Shown here: piece after piece, positions 36,490-44,613 of the stretch | Layout of the letters: the number at the start of each line of letters is the position of its first letter | Position numbering within the stretch: position 1 is the stretch's first letter | Assembly (NCBI GenBank): GCA_964540765.1 | Contig: CAZINW010000001.1 | Coordinates: 1-64,000 of the forward strand | DNA: 64,000 nucleotides | Reading direction: 5' to 3' | From: CAZJLN01 sp964540765 | Lineage (GTDB): Bacteria > Chloroflexota > Anaerolineae > Anaerolineales > Anaerolineaceae | Program-made: the position numbers and the translations under genes | The notes under the pieces: model-generated | What the model saw: only the letters and a program-made list of their open reading frames with translations | Databases searched by the model: none | Told to the model about the DNA's origin: nothing

Positions 36490-37884
36490 ATGACACAAAA
36501 CGATGAAACAAAAAGCCTGGAGGAAGAATCTGAAAGTACACAGGAACAACCTGACAACAAAATGGAAACTTTACTTGAAGAGGAAGGTCTGAATATTGAT
36601 TTTCCAAAAGCAGGTGAAATCCGCGACGGCGTGATCGCCAGCATTTCTGAAGGTCAAATTTTGGTGAGTGTTGGGGCAAAATCTGAAGGCATGATAACCG
36701 GTAAGGAATATGAAGCCATACCGCCAGATGTACTATCCACTTTCATAGTCGGACATGCCATTCCTGTTTATGTGATCACACCTGAAGATTCAAATGGAAA
36801 CTTAATTCTTTCATTTATCCGTGCTGTTGAAGAACAGAGTTGGATCGATGCAGAATCAATGCTGGCTTCTGGTAAAAACTTTGAATCCAAAATTGTGGGC
36901 TATAACAAAGGCGGATTACTGGTTCCGCTTGGTACGATCCGCGGCTTTATCCCTGCATCTCAGGTAAGCTTGAGCAGGCGTATGTCCATCTCTGGCGAGA
37001 CACCTGAAGAGAAATACAAGGAGATGATCGGTGAGAATGTTGAAGTACGTGTCATCGAAGTTGACCGTGAACGCCGCCGCCTGATCCTTTCAGAGCGAGC
37101 CGCCAGTTCGGAGACGCGTGAGATGATCAAAGAGAAAGTTATCGATGATCTTGTAGAAGGTGAAGTTCGCACGGGTCGCGTTACCAGCCTGGCAGATTTT
37201 GGCGCGTTCATCAGCATCAGCGGTGCAGATGGTCTCGTTCATCTCTCAGAAATTTCATGGGATCGCATCAGCCATCCGAGTGAAATATTAAAAGTTGGAC
37301 AGGAAGTAAAAGTGAAAATCATCAGCGTTGACAAAGAACGCAGACGTATCGGGCTTTCCATCCGCCAACTCGCAAATGATCCCTGGGCCAGCCAGGTCAG
37401 CAACTTAAAAGTCGGTCAACTGGTGGAAGGTGAGATCACCCGTTTGACTAACTTCGGCGCATTTGCCAGGCTGAAGAGAAATCCTGGTGAAGCTGAGGTG
37501 GAGGGACTGATCCACATCTCTGAAATCAGCGAACGCCGCATCGAACACCCCAAAGAGGTAATTCATGTTGGCGAAGTGGTCACACTACGCATTGTCAAGA
37601 TTGATGAAGAAAACCACCGCATCGGACTGAGCATTCGCAGAGTTGATTCACCTGCATATGCTGACCTTGATTGGAAGAATTTGGCAGAAGAAATTGATCT
37701 TTCTTCCTCTCAAGAAGGCGAAGATATAGCTGCTTTCGTTGAGGGTGAGGAAAAGATAGAAGTACCCGATGAAAAGATTGAGCTCTCTCCTTCTAAAGAA
37801 GCTGAGGATATTGCCCCAGTCATCGAGAAAGAGGAAATTGCAGAAAAATCTGCTGATAAAGCAAAGTCGGAACCCGAAGCCTGA
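36490..37884 (+). CDS. rpsA: S1 RNA-binding domain protein, ribosomal protein S1 homologue
   Basis: A 464-residue protein with four S1 domains: a first starting GEIRDGVIASISEGQI, a second with ESKIVGYNKGGLLV, a third with GRVTSLADFGAFI and a fourth with EGEITRLTNFGAFARL. The third and fourth carry the canonical GLVHLSEIS/GLIHISEIS and KERRRIGLSIRQ/ENHRIGLSIRR signatures. The ends are acidic (Glu/Ser-rich N-terminus, EKIE/SPSKEAED C-terminus). It would help the ribosome bind structured mRNA. Four S1 domains is common outside the proteobacteria, which have six. Confidence 0.88.
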   Translation: MTQNDETKSLEEESESTQEQPDNKMETLLEEEGLNIDFPKAGEIRDGVIASISEGQILVSVGAKSEGMITGKEYEAIPPDVLSTFIVGHAIPVYVITPEDSNGNLILSFIRAVEEQSWIDAESMLASGKNFESKIVGYNKGGLLVPLGTIRGFIPASQVSLSRRMSISGETPEEKYKEMIGENVEVRVIEVDRERRRLILSERAASSETREMIKEKVIDDLVEGEVRTGRVTSLADFGAFISISGADGLVHLSEISWDRISHPSEILKVGQEVKVKIISVDKERRRIGLSIRQLANDPWASQVSNLKVGQLVEGEITRLTNFGAFARLKRNPGEAEVEGLIHISEISERRIEHPKEVIHVGEVVTLRIVKIDEENHRIGLSIRRVDSPAYADLDWKNLAEEIDLSSSQEGEDIAAFVEGEEKIEVPDEKIELSPSKEAEDIAPVIEKEEIAEKSADKAKSEPEA

Positions 37885-37893
37885 TAAGAAAAG

Positions 37894-37927
37894 GTGCACC
37901 GGTCAGAAATCCAGCCGGTGCACTTTT
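37894..37927 (+). terminator. Terminator of rpsA
   Basis: A perfect 9-bp stem GTGCACCGG/CCGGTGCAC with a 12-nt loop, then TTTT. It ends only 12 bp before the next start codon. Confidence 0.78.
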
Positions 37928-37939
37928 ATTTAACCTGCC

Positions 37940-39037
37940 ATGTACCTGATCATTGATGCACACGAAGATATAGCCTGGAACGTTGCCACATTTAAGCGTG
38001 ACTATTCCCGTTCAGCTTTTGAGACCCGCGCCATTGAAGTCGGCACAATTGCATCCAAAGACAACGGAGACACCATGCTGGGATGGCCTGAATATCAGGC
38101 GGGCAACGTGGCAGTTGTGTTTGGCACGCTTTTTGCCAGCCCTGCACGCCTTGAAAAATTCCCATGGGCAACACAAACCTATCATCATCCCGGGGAAGCC
38201 AGCAAGTTTTACCATGATCAACTGGACATCTATCATCGGCTTGAAGGAAATCATCCGGAAAAATTCAAATTGATTACACAGAAGAAGGATCTGGATCTTA
38301 TCATTCATCATTGGAGACACTGCTCCAGTGAGCTTCCAGATATAAAAGAACCACCGGTTGGGATCGTCGTCCTGATGGAGGGCACTGAAGCCATCGAAAA
38401 GCCTGATGACCTGAATGAGTGGTGGGATGAAGGCGTTCGCATCATTGGGCTTGCCTGGCATGGCAACAAGTACTGTGGGGGTACAGGGGAGCCAGGTCCG
38501 CTCAGTCTTGAGGGAAAACAATTACTCGCTGTCATGTCAGACGTTGGCTTTATCCTCGATATATCCCACATGGATGAACTGGCTGCCAGGCAGGCTCTCG
38601 ACATGTATGAAGGCCAGGTGATCGCCAGCCATGCCAATGCCAGCAGCCTGATCCGATCTTACCAGGGCAACCGGCATTTGAGTGATGATCTCATTCGCCA
38701 TTTGATTTCACGGGGAGGAATGATGGGTGTCATTCCCTTAAATCATTTTCTGGATAGGGATTGGATATTACGGGGTGGTAGAAACAATGTTTCCCTGCAA
38801 ATGGTGGCTGAACAGATGGATCACATCTGCCAACTGGCAGGCGATGCCCTTCATGTGGGCATTGGAACTGACTTCGACGGTGGCTTTGGTCTTCAAAGCA
38901 CTCCCTTTGAACTCGATAGCATTGCAGATTTGCAGAAACTTGTACCTTTCCTGGAGAACCTGAATTATTCAACCAATGACATTGCTGCAATTATGGGTCA
39001 AAACTGGCAGCATATGTTAGAATATAATCTACCTTAA
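37940..39037 (+). CDS. Membrane dipeptidase family protein (M19, renal dipeptidase-like)
   Basis: A 365-residue dizinc hydrolase with no signal peptide, so cytoplasmic. Metal ligands are visible in order: DAHEDI (HxD), LMEGTEAI (bridging glutamate), DISHMD and IASHANAS (histidines) and GTDFDGG (aspartate). M19 enzymes split dipeptides, often with a D-residue, and some act on other amides. It lies just behind the rpsA terminator, with no visible Shine-Dalgarno, so translation start is uncertain; an internal start would cut into the metal motif. Confidence 0.87.
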   Translation: MYLIIDAHEDIAWNVATFKRDYSRSAFETRAIEVGTIASKDNGDTMLGWPEYQAGNVAVVFGTLFASPARLEKFPWATQTYHHPGEASKFYHDQLDIYHRLEGNHPEKFKLITQKKDLDLIIHHWRHCSSELPDIKEPPVGIVVLMEGTEAIEKPDDLNEWWDEGVRIIGLAWHGNKYCGGTGEPGPLSLEGKQLLAVMSDVGFILDISHMDELAARQALDMYEGQVIASHANASSLIRSYQGNRHLSDDLIRHLISRGGMMGVIPLNHFLDRDWILRGGRNNVSLQMVAEQMDHICQLAGDALHVGIGTDFDGGFGLQSTPFELDSIADLQKLVPFLENLNYSTNDIAAIMGQNWQHMLEYNLP

Positions 39038-39086
39038 GAATTTATCCTGCCAAATTGTGACACGACTTATCAAGGTGTAAGTTCAA

Positions 39087-39545
39087 ATGGATGATATTCA
39101 GGTTTCTGATCAGGATCAAATCAAAGCAGCACCCTATTCAAAAAACCGCGTTCGCTTCGGTCTCACACTCGCAATTATCGGGTATTTGATCTTTTTACTT
39201 GGTGCACGACCAGGCATATTTGGTCTGGATCGCAGTCGGGTGATTGGATTCGTTCAGATTACCGTCTTCCTGGTTGGGTTGGCAGCCATTTGTCTTGGCA
39301 GCTATCTCACATTGAACTCCTTTTGGCCGCGCAGTGCCACCTCACTGCTTGCTGATTTTGGATCACGTGTTATTAGTACCGGTTATGTCATATGTGTATT
39401 TACTGCTCTGGCAGATGTTTTTGGCTTTGGTAGTCACCCGCTACCCAATGTATTCTTTGGACCTTACCAAGCACGCGGGGTTGAAGTTGGGATGTTTGTG
39501 ATCGCTGTGGGCATGATCATGCTCATTCGATTTGATCGAAACTAA
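39087..39545 (+). CDS. Small integral membrane protein, function unknown
   Basis: A 152-residue protein with a charged N-terminus and four hydrophobic segments (about 25-45, 52-72, 88-108, 128-148). The motif RPGIFGLDRSRVIGFVQI between the first two segments is a distinctive loop, and SHPLPNVFFGPYQARGVE lies between the last two. I do not recognise the family. It is 49 bp after the dipeptidase gene on the same strand, so co-transcription is possible. Confidence 0.65.
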   Translation: MDDIQVSDQDQIKAAPYSKNRVRFGLTLAIIGYLIFLLGARPGIFGLDRSRVIGFVQITVFLVGLAAICLGSYLTLNSFWPRSATSLLADFGSRVISTGYVICVFTALADVFGFGSHPLPNVFFGPYQARGVEVGMFVIAVGMIMLIRFDRN

Positions 39546-39633
39546 TAAATCCCAATTGCTATCCCCGACCTTTTCAAAATTTTCCCCAAAAATTCTTTCA
39601 TCCGCCCCCTCCCCGTGGTGGCTTTGGATACTC

Positions 39634-39642
39634 TGTTATAAT
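39634..39642 (+). promoter_or_regulatory. Extended -10 promoter of the M16 operon
   Basis: TGT-TATAAT, 41 bp before the first M16 start; no clear -35. Same class as the boxes before ftsK and the repeat protein. Confidence 0.45.
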
Positions 39643-39683
39643 CTCTCACGATCATCATCACTTATTATAGACTGATAAATGCC

Positions 39684-40973
39684 ATGCTTGAAGACTTCAC
39701 GACACTTGAATTAGACAATGGGCTGAAATTACTGCTCAAAGATATTCACACAGCACCATTGATCAGCACGTGGATTTGGTATGGTGTAGGATCGCGTTAC
39801 GAATCACCTGGCAAAACTGGTATCTCTCACTGGGTGGAACATATGCAGTTCAAAGGTACCCCACATTTTCCCTCACAAGTGCTGGATCGCACAATTTCCC
39901 GCCTGGGCGGCACCTGGAATGCCTTCACGCATATGGATTGGACAACTTATTTTGAGACACTCCCGGTAAATGCCTTCGAGATTGCCCTAGAATTGGAGTC
40001 TGACCGGATGGTGAACAGCTTGTACAATCCGAAAGAAGTGGAACTTGAACGGACTGTTGTCATCGCAGAAAGGGAGGGCGCAGAAAACAGTCCTTTGTTT
40101 CTGCTTGATGAAGCTGTGCAATTGGCAGCCTTCGACCAGCATCCCTACCGGTACGAAGTCACAGGTCAGAAAGAAGATCTTTACAGAATTTCCAGGGACG
40201 ACCTTTACCAGCACTACCGAACTTATTATCAGCCAGCCAATGCAACCATTTGTATCAGTGGTGATTTTGATACCGCAGAGATGGTCACAAAAGTACGTCA
40301 ATATTTTGAGAATATTCCTGCAAAACCAGTTCCTGAGCTTGAATTGCCTCAAGGTACCTTTCTTAAAGAGGAAAAACGCCTCGATATCAGTGGCCCTGGA
40401 GAAACAACCTACATTCAGATTGCCTATCCATCACCCAAGGCGGATTCTGCTGATTTTTTTGCGCTGTCAATTCTGGACAGCCTGCTTACCGGCCCTTCAG
40501 GGCTGAATATGTTTGGTAGTGGTGCGGTCGGTCAGAAAACCAGCTGGATGTATCAAGCCCTTGTAGAAAAAGAGCTGGCTGTTTCTGTCCATGGCAGTCT
40601 GCAAGCCACAGTTGATCCCTTCATCTACAGCATCAGCTTGACCCTACACCCTCAGCGCTCTGTCGAGGTGCTGCTACAGGCTTCTGATGAGCAAATTGAT
40701 CAACTTCAAGAACATCTGATATCTGATGACGAAATCCTCAGAGCCGTAAAACAAGCCAAAGCGCTTTTTGCCTACGGAAGTGAGAACATCACCAATCAGG
40801 CATTCTGGATGGGATATGCCAGTGCATTTGCATCCTATGATTGGTTCAGGTTTTATATTGACAATCTGGCAGCAATCACCCCTGCGGATGTCCAGAGGGT
40901 GGCACAAACTTATCTAGCTCATGAAAATCGGGTTGTGGGGATCTATCATCCAACAAATGCCGGAGAGGTCTGA
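39684..40973 (+). CDS. M16 family zinc peptidase, catalytic subunit
   Basis: A 429-residue peptidase with the inverted zinc motif HWVEH at 49-53 and third ligand E129 in VVIAEREG. It lacks a signal peptide. The two-lobe layout and length match bacterial M16B peptidases that form a heterodimer with an inactive partner, which is encoded directly downstream. Substrates of such pairs are usually unfolded peptides. No strong Shine-Dalgarno; the transcript may begin at the extended -10 at 39634. Confidence 0.9.
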   Translation: MLEDFTTLELDNGLKLLLKDIHTAPLISTWIWYGVGSRYESPGKTGISHWVEHMQFKGTPHFPSQVLDRTISRLGGTWNAFTHMDWTTYFETLPVNAFEIALELESDRMVNSLYNPKEVELERTVVIAEREGAENSPLFLLDEAVQLAAFDQHPYRYEVTGQKEDLYRISRDDLYQHYRTYYQPANATICISGDFDTAEMVTKVRQYFENIPAKPVPELELPQGTFLKEEKRLDISGPGETTYIQIAYPSPKADSADFFALSILDSLLTGPSGLNMFGSGAVGQKTSWMYQALVEKELAVSVHGSLQATVDPFIYSISLTLHPQRSVEVLLQASDEQIDQLQEHLISDDEILRAVKQAKALFAYGSENITNQAFWMGYASAFASYDWFRFYIDNLAAITPADVQRVAQTYLAHENRVVGIYHPTNAGEV

Positions 40974-40974
40974 G

Positions 40975-42264
40975 ATGGACGCAAAGTCGCTTGCCTATAA
41001 TACTCTGCCAGGACCTGACGACATCACCCGTCACGAATTGCCAAATGGGATCACCTTATTAATAAGGAGCAACTTTTTAAGCCCATCTGTCATCTTTACC
41101 GGGTACCTGGATTGTGGCAGCATCTCTGATCCGGACGATAAACTTGGGCTCGCCAACCTGACAGCATCAGCACTCACAACCGGTACGAAAAAGCAGGATT
41201 TCAATACCCTGCATAATGCCATTGAAACCTTGGGCGCAAATCTATCCGTTCATGGCGGAACCCTCACCACGAGTTTTTCAAGCCAATGCCTGGTGGAAGA
41301 CTTGCCAACCATGCTGGGTATCTTTGCAGACGTTTTACAGCAACCCACATTTCCGCGTAAACAATTTAAACGTCTTAAAGCTCAATATCTCACCATGCTT
41401 GCCATCATTGCACAGGATACTGCTGAAATGGCTGATTTAACCTTTAATGAGCTGATCTTCAAAGGGCACCCCTTTGAACGTTCAGATGATGGTACGCCCG
41501 AGACCATTTCAGCAATCGGGGTTGAAGACCTAGTTGAATTTCATCAGAATCATTTTAGCCCCCAAGGCATGGTAATGGCTGTTGTTGGAGCTGTTGAACC
41601 AGAGGATGTCATCAAATATGTGAGTGACAGGTTCGGCGCCTGGAGCGACGAAAGAAAGCGCCTGTCACCGCTCATTCCAGATGCCCTGTCCCTGGAACAG
41701 CCTGCCAGCAAGCATGTCACGATTGTTGAGAAAAGCCAAACAGATATTGTGATGGGCAATCTGGCACCCAGGCGGGCATCAGGTGACTATCTACCTTGCG
41801 CCATGGGCAATAACATTCTGGGCCAATTCGGCATGATGGGTAGGATTGGAAACTCTGTCAGGGAAAAGTCAGGGTTGGCATATTACGCCCAAAGTGATCT
41901 TTCTGCTGGTACTGGACCGGGAACATGGGAATTCGTGGCAGGCGTTAATCCTGAAAATCTCAATAAAGTGGTTACACTGATCAAGGAAGAGATGCAGCAT
42001 TTCCTTGATGATCCAGTCAGTGATGATGAACTGAACGACACCAAATCTTACTTGATCGGAAGACTACCCTTGTTGCATGAATCCAACAGCGGTGTGGCAG
42101 TCTCACTTTTGAACCTGGAGCGATTCAATTTGGGGCTCGATTACCTCCGAAACTACCCTGAATTGGTCCAATCGATCACCAAGGAAGATATCCTGACCGC
42201 ATCCCGAAAATATCTTTCCCTTCAAAGCCTGGCTGTTGCATCAGCGGGGAAGGCATTACGATGA
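40975..42264 (+). CDS. M16 family peptidase, non-catalytic subunit
   Basis: A 429-residue M16 homologue without HXXEH: the corresponding stretch reads LANLTASALTTGTKKQD. It keeps the R/Y pair region (GNSVREKSGLAYYAQSD) that in the family contacts the substrate in the partner chamber. It starts 1 bp after its catalytic partner stops (ATG 40975, Shine-Dalgarno GGAGAGG), so the pair is likely produced in equal amounts. It overlaps acpS by 4 bp. Confidence 0.88.
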   Translation: MDAKSLAYNTLPGPDDITRHELPNGITLLIRSNFLSPSVIFTGYLDCGSISDPDDKLGLANLTASALTTGTKKQDFNTLHNAIETLGANLSVHGGTLTTSFSSQCLVEDLPTMLGIFADVLQQPTFPRKQFKRLKAQYLTMLAIIAQDTAEMADLTFNELIFKGHPFERSDDGTPETISAIGVEDLVEFHQNHFSPQGMVMAVVGAVEPEDVIKYVSDRFGAWSDERKRLSPLIPDALSLEQPASKHVTIVEKSQTDIVMGNLAPRRASGDYLPCAMGNNILGQFGMMGRIGNSVREKSGLAYYAQSDLSAGTGPGTWEFVAGVNPENLNKVVTLIKEEMQHFLDDPVSDDELNDTKSYLIGRLPLLHESNSGVAVSLLNLERFNLGLDYLRNYPELVQSITKEDILTASRKYLSLQSLAVASAGKALR

Positions 42265-42620
42265 TCAAGTGTGGTATTGATACGATTGAGATTGCGCGCC
42301 TGGCAAACCTGAAACAGGAAATCCGAACGCGGTTTCTCAAACGTGTGTTCACTGAACTTGAATTGACCCAGGCACATGATCAATTTGAAAACCTGAGTAG
42401 CGTTTTTGCTGCCAAAGAGGCAGTATCCAAGGCTTTAGGGACTGGCATTGGATTTGTGAGTTGGCAAGACATAGAGATCATTCATCTTCCGACCGGCGAG
42501 CCAACCGTCCACCTGCATGGAAATGCTGCCCTGGTTGCTGATCAAAAAGGATTGACAGAGTGGTCGGTCAGCATCAGTCATGACCGGGACAAAGCCATCG
42601 CCATGGCAGTGGCAACTTGA
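42261..42620 (+). CDS. acpS: Holo-[acyl-carrier-protein] synthase
   Basis: A 119-residue enzyme that moves the 4'-phosphopantetheine of CoA onto ACP. The two signature regions are present: GIDTIEIARL at the start (metal-binding Asp) and SSVFAAKEAVSKALGTGIG in the middle, with the SVSISHD motif near the end. Length is normal. It overlaps the M16 partner by 4 bp (ATGA), a gene order unrelated in function. Confidence 0.93.
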   Translation: MIKCGIDTIEIARLANLKQEIRTRFLKRVFTELELTQAHDQFENLSSVFAAKEAVSKALGTGIGFVSWQDIEIIHLPTGEPTVHLHGNAALVADQKGLTEWSVSISHDRDKAIAMAVAT

Positions 42621-42634
42621 AGAGACTTGATGCC

Positions 42635-43306
42635 ATGAAGGAGAGAAGGAATTTATCAAAATCTGTAAAACTCCTGGCATTGAGTGATATTGAACATCCA
42701 ATCATCTATAATTCACAGATCCAATCACGCTTCCCGGATATTGACCTGGTGATCAGTTGCGGAGATCTCAGTTATTATTATCTTGAATACATCATCAGCA
42801 TGCTGGACACTCCCTTGTATTATGTGCGGGGAAACCATGCCCCGGTCGAAGAATTTTCATCCAGTGATTCACGCCGGGACCCATGGGGCGCAATTGATAT
42901 TCACAGGCGTGTTGTTTATGATCAGAAATTCGGTCTGGTCCTGGCTGGAATTGAAGGTAGCCTGCGCTATAACAAGGGGCTTTATCAATATACCCAGGGG
43001 GAAATGTGGACAATGGTTTTGAGCATGGTGCCAAATTTAATCTTCAATAAGATCAGATTTGGCAGATACCTGGATATTTTTGTGACCCATGCTGCTCCCA
43101 AAGGAATTCATGATGAAGAGGACAGGGCGCATCAAGGCATTCAGGCATTTAAATGGTTGATCAAAGTTTTTCAACCCAGGTACCATCTGCATGGTCATGT
43201 CCATCTTTATAATCCAGGGCAGGTCCGCGAAAGTAAATTGGGCGAAACCACCATCCTGAACACTTACGGGTACAGGGAGATCCTGATCGATTCAACAGAT
43301 CTTTAA
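42635..43306 (+). CDS. Calcineurin-like metallophosphoesterase
   Basis: A 223-residue phosphoesterase. Metal motifs are LSDIEH (variant of DxH), SCGDLSYYY (GD), RGNHAP (GNH), FVTHAAP and LHGHVHLYN (GHxH), giving a nearly complete dimetal site. The first motif carries Glu before His where most family members have DxH. The substrate is unknown. The frame begins with TTG 42617 overlapping the acpS stop; ATG 42635 is used here, though neither has a strong Shine-Dalgarno. Confidence 0.83.
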   Translation: MKERRNLSKSVKLLALSDIEHPIIYNSQIQSRFPDIDLVISCGDLSYYYLEYIISMLDTPLYYVRGNHAPVEEFSSSDSRRDPWGAIDIHRRVVYDQKFGLVLAGIEGSLRYNKGLYQYTQGEMWTMVLSMVPNLIFNKIRFGRYLDIFVTHAAPKGIHDEEDRAHQGIQAFKWLIKVFQPRYHLHGHVHLYNPGQVRESKLGETTILNTYGYREILIDSTDL

Positions 43307-43334
43307 ACATAACATTTGGGGGATATCAAAGAAA

Positions 43335-43616
43335 TCAGACCTGCAGATTGGTTGTGTCTGGTTCCAATTTCTTCTGAGAATAAACTTGCTCCGTCAAATG
43401 AACCCCGATCCAAAAATGATAAGGGACAATGGATGGACTTGAACACAAGCGGATGCCTTCAAATTCAGCCAACCCTGCTGGAAGCATGCTTGGGTGAACA
43501 TAGCAAATGTCAGGTTTGCAGCCATATTTCTTACGGTAATAATTGGCTGCGACCTTCAGCTTGGCTGGAAGATCTGTCTTTTGATCATTATCAAACCACA
43601 ACATGCCACTTTCCAT
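43335..43616 (-). CDS. Conserved small protein of the SOS-type operon, function unknown
   Basis: A 93-residue cytoplasmic protein, second gene of the operon. Conserved-looking blocks are LWFDNDQKTDLPAKLKVAA, YYRKKYGCKP, CYVHPSML, and PYHFWIGV near the C-terminus. There is no signal, membrane segment or known motif. Its ATG is 7 bp after the stop of the ATPase gene and has GAGGA at good spacing, so the two are co-expressed. An overlapping plus-strand frame (43316-43651) was rejected. Because of the operators upstream it is probably made after DNA damage. Confidence 0.72.
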   Translation of the reverse strand: MESGMLWFDNDQKTDLPAKLKVAANYYRKKYGCKPDICYVHPSMLPAGLAEFEGIRLCSSPSIVPYHFWIGVHLTEQVYSQKKLEPDTTNLQV

Positions 43617-43623
43617 GGCTTCC

Positions 43624-44457
43624 TCAGCTTCCCAGCATTGGCAGGTGGTAAGTTAACCAGCGTTTTCCCATGGGCATTGAAAATTCACCTGGCTCAAGCA
43701 AGGATGTGACCATGCCTGCCTGCAATTTATCAAAACCAGCATCCATCTGCCTGCCTGCACAACCGTTAATGGTCGTCTTAAATGGTTCCACCCAAAAATC
43801 GAACCCATCCGATTGATCGCTGTCCAGTGTTGCTATTGGCCAGATATGTGATTGGGCTCCATATTCAAGCAGCCAGCGTAAATTTACCTGGGATTCCCTG
43901 TCGAGATCAAGCAATCCCTCCAGATCATCCAAAAACAAGAGGATATCATCATCGCTATCCTTACGCATGCGACGTCTTTCCGCCAACTCCGTCAAACCTT
44001 CAATCATCTTTTTGGCTTTTGGCTCATACCAGGTGCAATGTTCAAGAATTACGTGCCGATTGGATGGACGATCACAGAGATCAGACCACTCAGCAGGATT
44101 AAACGAAAGGACTGCAATTTCAAGGTTGCCTTTCCTTTGCAATTGCATGGCTGAATCCGCCAAAACCTGCAGATGATGGGTCTTCCCGCACCCCTGACCA
44201 CAGGTGATCAGGATGGGAGAAACAGGTACCTGGAATAAATTGATAAACAAAGGCATTCCATCTGCGCAAACTCCCAACATGAGACTTGTTTCAGGTAATG
44301 TTCCAGCGGATCTAATTAATTGCCCTACTGTATTTTTGCCTTGCCCGGTGGATTTTTGTTTATCCGATTTTCGGCACCATTTTTGGACAGGCTCTGCCTC
44401 TTGCAGATAAGCATCAAAAGTATTGCTTCCAACAGTTGTTAAGTTTATCGTACTCAT
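43624..44457 (-). CDS. FtsK/HerA-like P-loop ATPase under an SOS-type promoter
   Basis: A 277-residue soluble protein. DGMPLFINL leads into the P-loop CGQGCGKT (86-93), the same order as DxxGxPxxxDL-GxTGSGKS in FtsK-type motors; the first glycine of the usual loop is Cys86. Walker B is ILLFLDD (172-178), followed by NLRWLLEYGAQSHIWPIATL, equivalent to the FtsK stretch before LATQRP, and by a terminal strand region. The membrane and gamma domains of FtsK are absent. It may act on DNA or on a DNA-bound protein; function is not known. Start ATG 44457 has GGGAGG and a leader of about 32 nt from the SOS-type promoter. Confidence 0.78.
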   Translation of the reverse strand: MSTINLTTVGSNTFDAYLQEAEPVQKWCRKSDKQKSTGQGKNTVGQLIRSAGTLPETSLMLGVCADGMPLFINLFQVPVSPILITCGQGCGKTHHLQVLADSAMQLQRKGNLEIAVLSFNPAEWSDLCDRPSNRHVILEHCTWYEPKAKKMIEGLTELAERRRMRKDSDDDILLFLDDLEGLLDLDRESQVNLRWLLEYGAQSHIWPIATLDSDQSDGFDFWVEPFKTTINGCAGRQMDAGFDKLQAGMVTSLLEPGEFSMPMGKRWLTYHLPMLGS

Positions 44458-44479
44458 CCGCTACCTCCCGAAATAAATA

Positions 44480-44491
44480 GAACCTATGTTC
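44480..44491 (-). promoter_or_regulatory. LexA/DinR-type operator, perfect, at the transcription start
   Basis: GAAC-N4-GTTC palindrome (GAACATAGGTTC on the minus strand), the core of the LexA box of Gram-positive bacteria. It covers the expected +1 of the promoter. Confidence 0.8.
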
Positions 44492-44495
44492 TTTT

Positions 44496-44523
44496 ATTAT
44501 ACAGAATATTTGTTCTATGTCAA
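44496..44523 (-). promoter_or_regulatory. Near-consensus promoter of the SOS-type operon
   Basis: On the minus strand TTGACA (44523-44518), 16-bp spacer, TATAAT (44501-44496). Both hexamers are perfect, as expected for a promoter held off by a repressor. Confidence 0.85.
44504..44515 (-). promoter_or_regulatory. Second LexA/DinR-type operator, inside the promoter spacer
   Basis: GAAC-AAAT-ATTC on the minus strand, one mismatch from GAAC-N4-GTTC. It lies wholly between the -35 and -10 boxes; its centre is 24 bp from that of the perfect box. Confidence 0.72.
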
Positions 44524-44554
44524 GGGCAATTAGGGTAATTATCGCCATTGACTA

Positions 44555-44586
44555 AAAGTCCCTGCGTCATGCACTGCAGGGGCTTT
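44555..44586 (-). terminator. Terminator of the alkaline-phosphatase-superfamily gene
   Basis: An 11-bp stem AAAGCCCCTGC/GCAGGGACTTT (minus strand, one G-T pair), 10-nt loop, ending in TTTT. It separates this gene from the SOS-type promoter downstream. Confidence 0.55.
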
Positions 44587-44613
44587 ATCCCATATTTAAG
44601 AATTTTTTAGGTT

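Noticed and set aside
43316..43651. Plus-strand 111-codon frame over the small SOS-operon protein
   Set aside because: It is antisense to a frame with a good Shine-Dalgarno, tight operon spacing and a protein-like composition; the plus-strand product has no such support.
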